A stretch of DNA of 64,000 nt from contig CAIVHU010000130.1 of NCBI GenBank assembly GCA_903905735.1, forward strand, positions 1-64,000. Direction: 5' to 3'. The stretch is from an uncultured beta proteobacterium. Its GTDB lineage: Bacteria > Pseudomonadota > Gammaproteobacteria > Burkholderiales > Burkholderiaceae_C. Both the position numbers and the translations under genes were made by a program. This document shows, in pieces, positions 62,354-64,000 of the stretch (the stretch's first letter is position 1; the number at the start of each line of letters is the position of its first letter). The notes beneath the pieces were generated by a model, which worked only from the letters and a program-made list of their open reading frames with translations, had not been told where the DNA came from and ran no database searches.

Positions 62354-64000
62354 TTGACTCACCTGCTCAACCTGCTGGCCGCCATTGCCCTGCTGGTGTG
62401 GGGCACGCATCTGGTGCGCAAGGACACGCTGCGCGTGCTCGGCGCTAACCTGCGCCGGGTGCTGGCGCAAAGCGTGGGTAACCGGTTCAAGGCCTTGATG
62501 TCGGGCGTGGGGGTCACGGCGCTGCTGCAGTCCAGCACCGCCACCGCGCTGATCATTTCGGCCTTTGTCGGCCAGGGGCTGATGACGCTGACGGCTGCGC
62601 TGGCGGTGATGCTGGGGGCCGACCTGGGCACCAGCCTGATGGCGATGCTGTTCTCGCGTGATCTGTCGTGGCTGTCGCCGCTGTTCATCTTTATTGGTGT
62701 GGTGCTGTTCATCGCCAAGCAAAGCACCACCATCGGCTACACCGGGCGCATCCTGATCGGCCTGGGGCTGATGCTGCTGGCGCTGAGCCTGGTGCGGGTG
62801 TCGGCCAACGAACTCACCCAGGCGCAAGCCGTGCGTGACCTGCTGGCCTCTTTGGGCAGCGACCGCCTGCTGGAAATCACGCTGGGTGCGGTGTTGTCGG
62901 TGCTGAGTTATTCCAGCCTGGCCATCGTGCTTCTGATCGCCACCTTGGCCAGCAGCCATGTGGTCACCGTGGATGTGGCGCTGGGCCTGGTGCTGGGGGC
63001 CAACCTGGGCAGCGGCCTGCTGGCGGTGCTGACCACCCTGAGCTCGCCCATCGAGGCGCGCCAGGTGCCGCTGGGCAATCTGGTTTTCAAGGTGCTGGGC
63101 GTGGCGCTGATGGCACCCAGCGTGGGCCTGTGGCTCAGCCAGGTGCGCCCGAACGTGGACGCCGCCACCACGGTGGTGCTGTTCCACTTTGTCTTCAACG
63201 CGCTGGTGGCGGTGGCCTTCATCGGCGTCACGCAAATAGTGGCGCGCTGGGTCAACCACTGGCTGCCCAAACCCTCCAGCAGTCGCAACCTCAATGGCCG
63301 CCAGCGGCACCTAGACCCATCTGCGTTGGCCACGCCCTCGGTGGCCCTGTCCTGCGCTGTGCGTGAGGCCATGCACCAGGCCGACGTGGTGGAAACCATG
63401 CTGCGCGGCGTGATGGATGTGATCAAGAGCAACGACATGGCGCTGGCGCAGTCGCTGCAAAAAATGGACGACACGGTCGATCGGCTGTACTCGGACATCA
63501 AATACTACCTGACCAAAATATCACGCGAGGCGCTTAACGACAAAGAGGGCCGCCGCTGGACTGACATCATCAGCTTCACCATCAACATGGAGCAGATCGG
63601 CGACATCATCGAGCGGGTGCTGGAAGACATCGAGCACAAAAAAATCAAGACCGGCCGCGAGTTTTCACAGGCTGGCATGACGGAAATCACCGAGCTGCAC
63701 GGTGACCTGGTGAACAACCTGCGCCTGGCGATGAGCGTGTTTCTGAACGACGACCCGCGCGATGCCATCAAGCTGCTCGAAGAAAAAACGCGCTTCCGGG
63801 ATCTGGAGCTCAAATACGCCGCCAACCACCTGACCCGCCTGACCGACAACACGCTGGAAAGCATCGAAACCAGCTCACTGCACCTGGATCTGATCAGTGA
63901 GCTCAAACGCGTCAACTCGCTGATCTGCGCCATTGCTTACCCGATTCTGGAATCGACTGGCGCGCTGGCCCCCAACCGGCTACGCCAGCCGGTGCCCGTC
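62354..64000 (+). CDS. Na/Pi cotransporter family protein, C-terminus cut by window edge
   Basis: 549 codons from TTG 62354 (MTHLLNLLAAIALLVWGTHL) to the window end without a stop. Two Na_Pi_cotrans repeats with the QSSTAT-type signature (VTALLQSSTATALIISAFVGQG) and SYSSLAIVLLIATLA in the second repeat, eight or more membrane helices up to about residue 310, then a PhoU-like cytoplasmic helical domain (about 340-540, with NDMALAQSLQKMDDTVDRLY). Probably Na+-dependent phosphate transport. Begins 21 bases after lspA. Confidence 0.88.
   Translation, partial: MTHLLNLLAAIALLVWGTHLVRKDTLRVLGANLRRVLAQSVGNRFKALMSGVGVTALLQSSTATALIISAFVGQGLMTLTAALAVMLGADLGTSLMAMLFSRDLSWLSPLFIFIGVVLFIAKQSTTIGYTGRILIGLGLMLLALSLVRVSANELTQAQAVRDLLASLGSDRLLEITLGAVLSVLSYSSLAIVLLIATLASSHVVTVDVALGLVLGANLGSGLLAVLTTLSSPIEARQVPLGNLVFKVLGVALMAPSVGLWLSQVRPNVDAATTVVLFHFVFNALVAVAFIGVTQIVARWVNHWLPKPSSSRNLNGRQRHLDPSALATPSVALSCAVREAMHQADVVETMLRGVMDVIKSNDMALAQSLQKMDDTVDRLYSDIKYYLTKISREALNDKEGRRWTDIISFTINMEQIGDIIERVLEDIEHKKIKTGREFSQAGMTEITELHGDLVNNLRLAMSVFLNDDPRDAIKLLEEKTRFRDLELKYAANHLTRLTDNTLESIETSSLHLDLISELKRVNSLICAIAYPILESTGALAPNRLRQPVPV

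Overview
The window looks like a chromosomal stretch from a betaproteobacterium of the family Comamonadaceae, most like Rhodoferax and its relatives. This rests on the GC-rich codon use, the gene orders (trxB/ftsK/lolA/rarA, ribF-ileS-lspA, purN-yceH), the protein types, and a dispersed palindromic repeat of the kind I remember from Comamonadaceae genomes. I could run no database search, so species-level placement is inference. I saw no tRNA, rRNA, CRISPR array or prophage.

Layout. 1-96 is the cut 5' end of an IS1595-type transposase. 421-3979 is a four-gene Na+-pumping biotin decarboxylase operon (mmdB, C, D, A type). 4.2-10.2 kb holds housekeeping genes: YdcF, CorC/HlyC, ApaH, a DEAD-box helicase, a YpfJ-type metallopeptidase and dCTP deaminase. 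10.3-15.2 kb has an EamA exporter, an AraC regulator, guanine deaminase, a YhhQ-type transporter and an adenine-type deaminase. 15.3-22.8 kb is a tightly overlapping six-gene operon: REC-PAS-PAS-HD-GYP protein, TolC-like protein, three different PhnD-like binding proteins and a sensor kinase, with no ABC permease or ATPase. This is the best candidate for an undescribed system. 23.0-27.9 kb is a nucleoside-type (BMP) ABC importer; 28.1-31.9 kb is xanthine dehydrogenase; 33.0-34.5 kb is an 8-oxoguanine-deaminase-like hydrolase. These and the two deaminases converge on xanthine and urate.

34.6-38.1 kb is a livFGMH transporter without a binding protein. A textbook sigma-54 promoter with palindromic upstream sites precedes a NifX-like gene at 38.6 kb. 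39-46.3 kb holds rarA, an SH3-like gene remnant, lolA, ftsK, a Crp-like regulator, trxB, rpmB and rpmG. 46.4-54.4 kb holds a desaturase, an RNA methyltransferase, a MacAB/NodT-type efflux operon and purN. 54.4-64 kb holds yceH, an exported ATP-dependent DNA ligase, an HNH protein, ribF, a vapBC module inserted beside a duplicated ribF tail, ileS, lspA and a cut Na/Pi cotransporter.

A family of roughly 55-60 bp palindromic repeats runs through the whole window (at least 13 copies). Several lie in genes: they encode part of the LolA signal peptide, parts of XdhA, XdhB, RarA and IleS, and the last codons and stop codons of GuaD, PurN and the DNA ligase. Regulatory signs include two FNR-like boxes, one perfect CRP-type box, one sigma-54 promoter and a perfect palindrome upstream of vapB.
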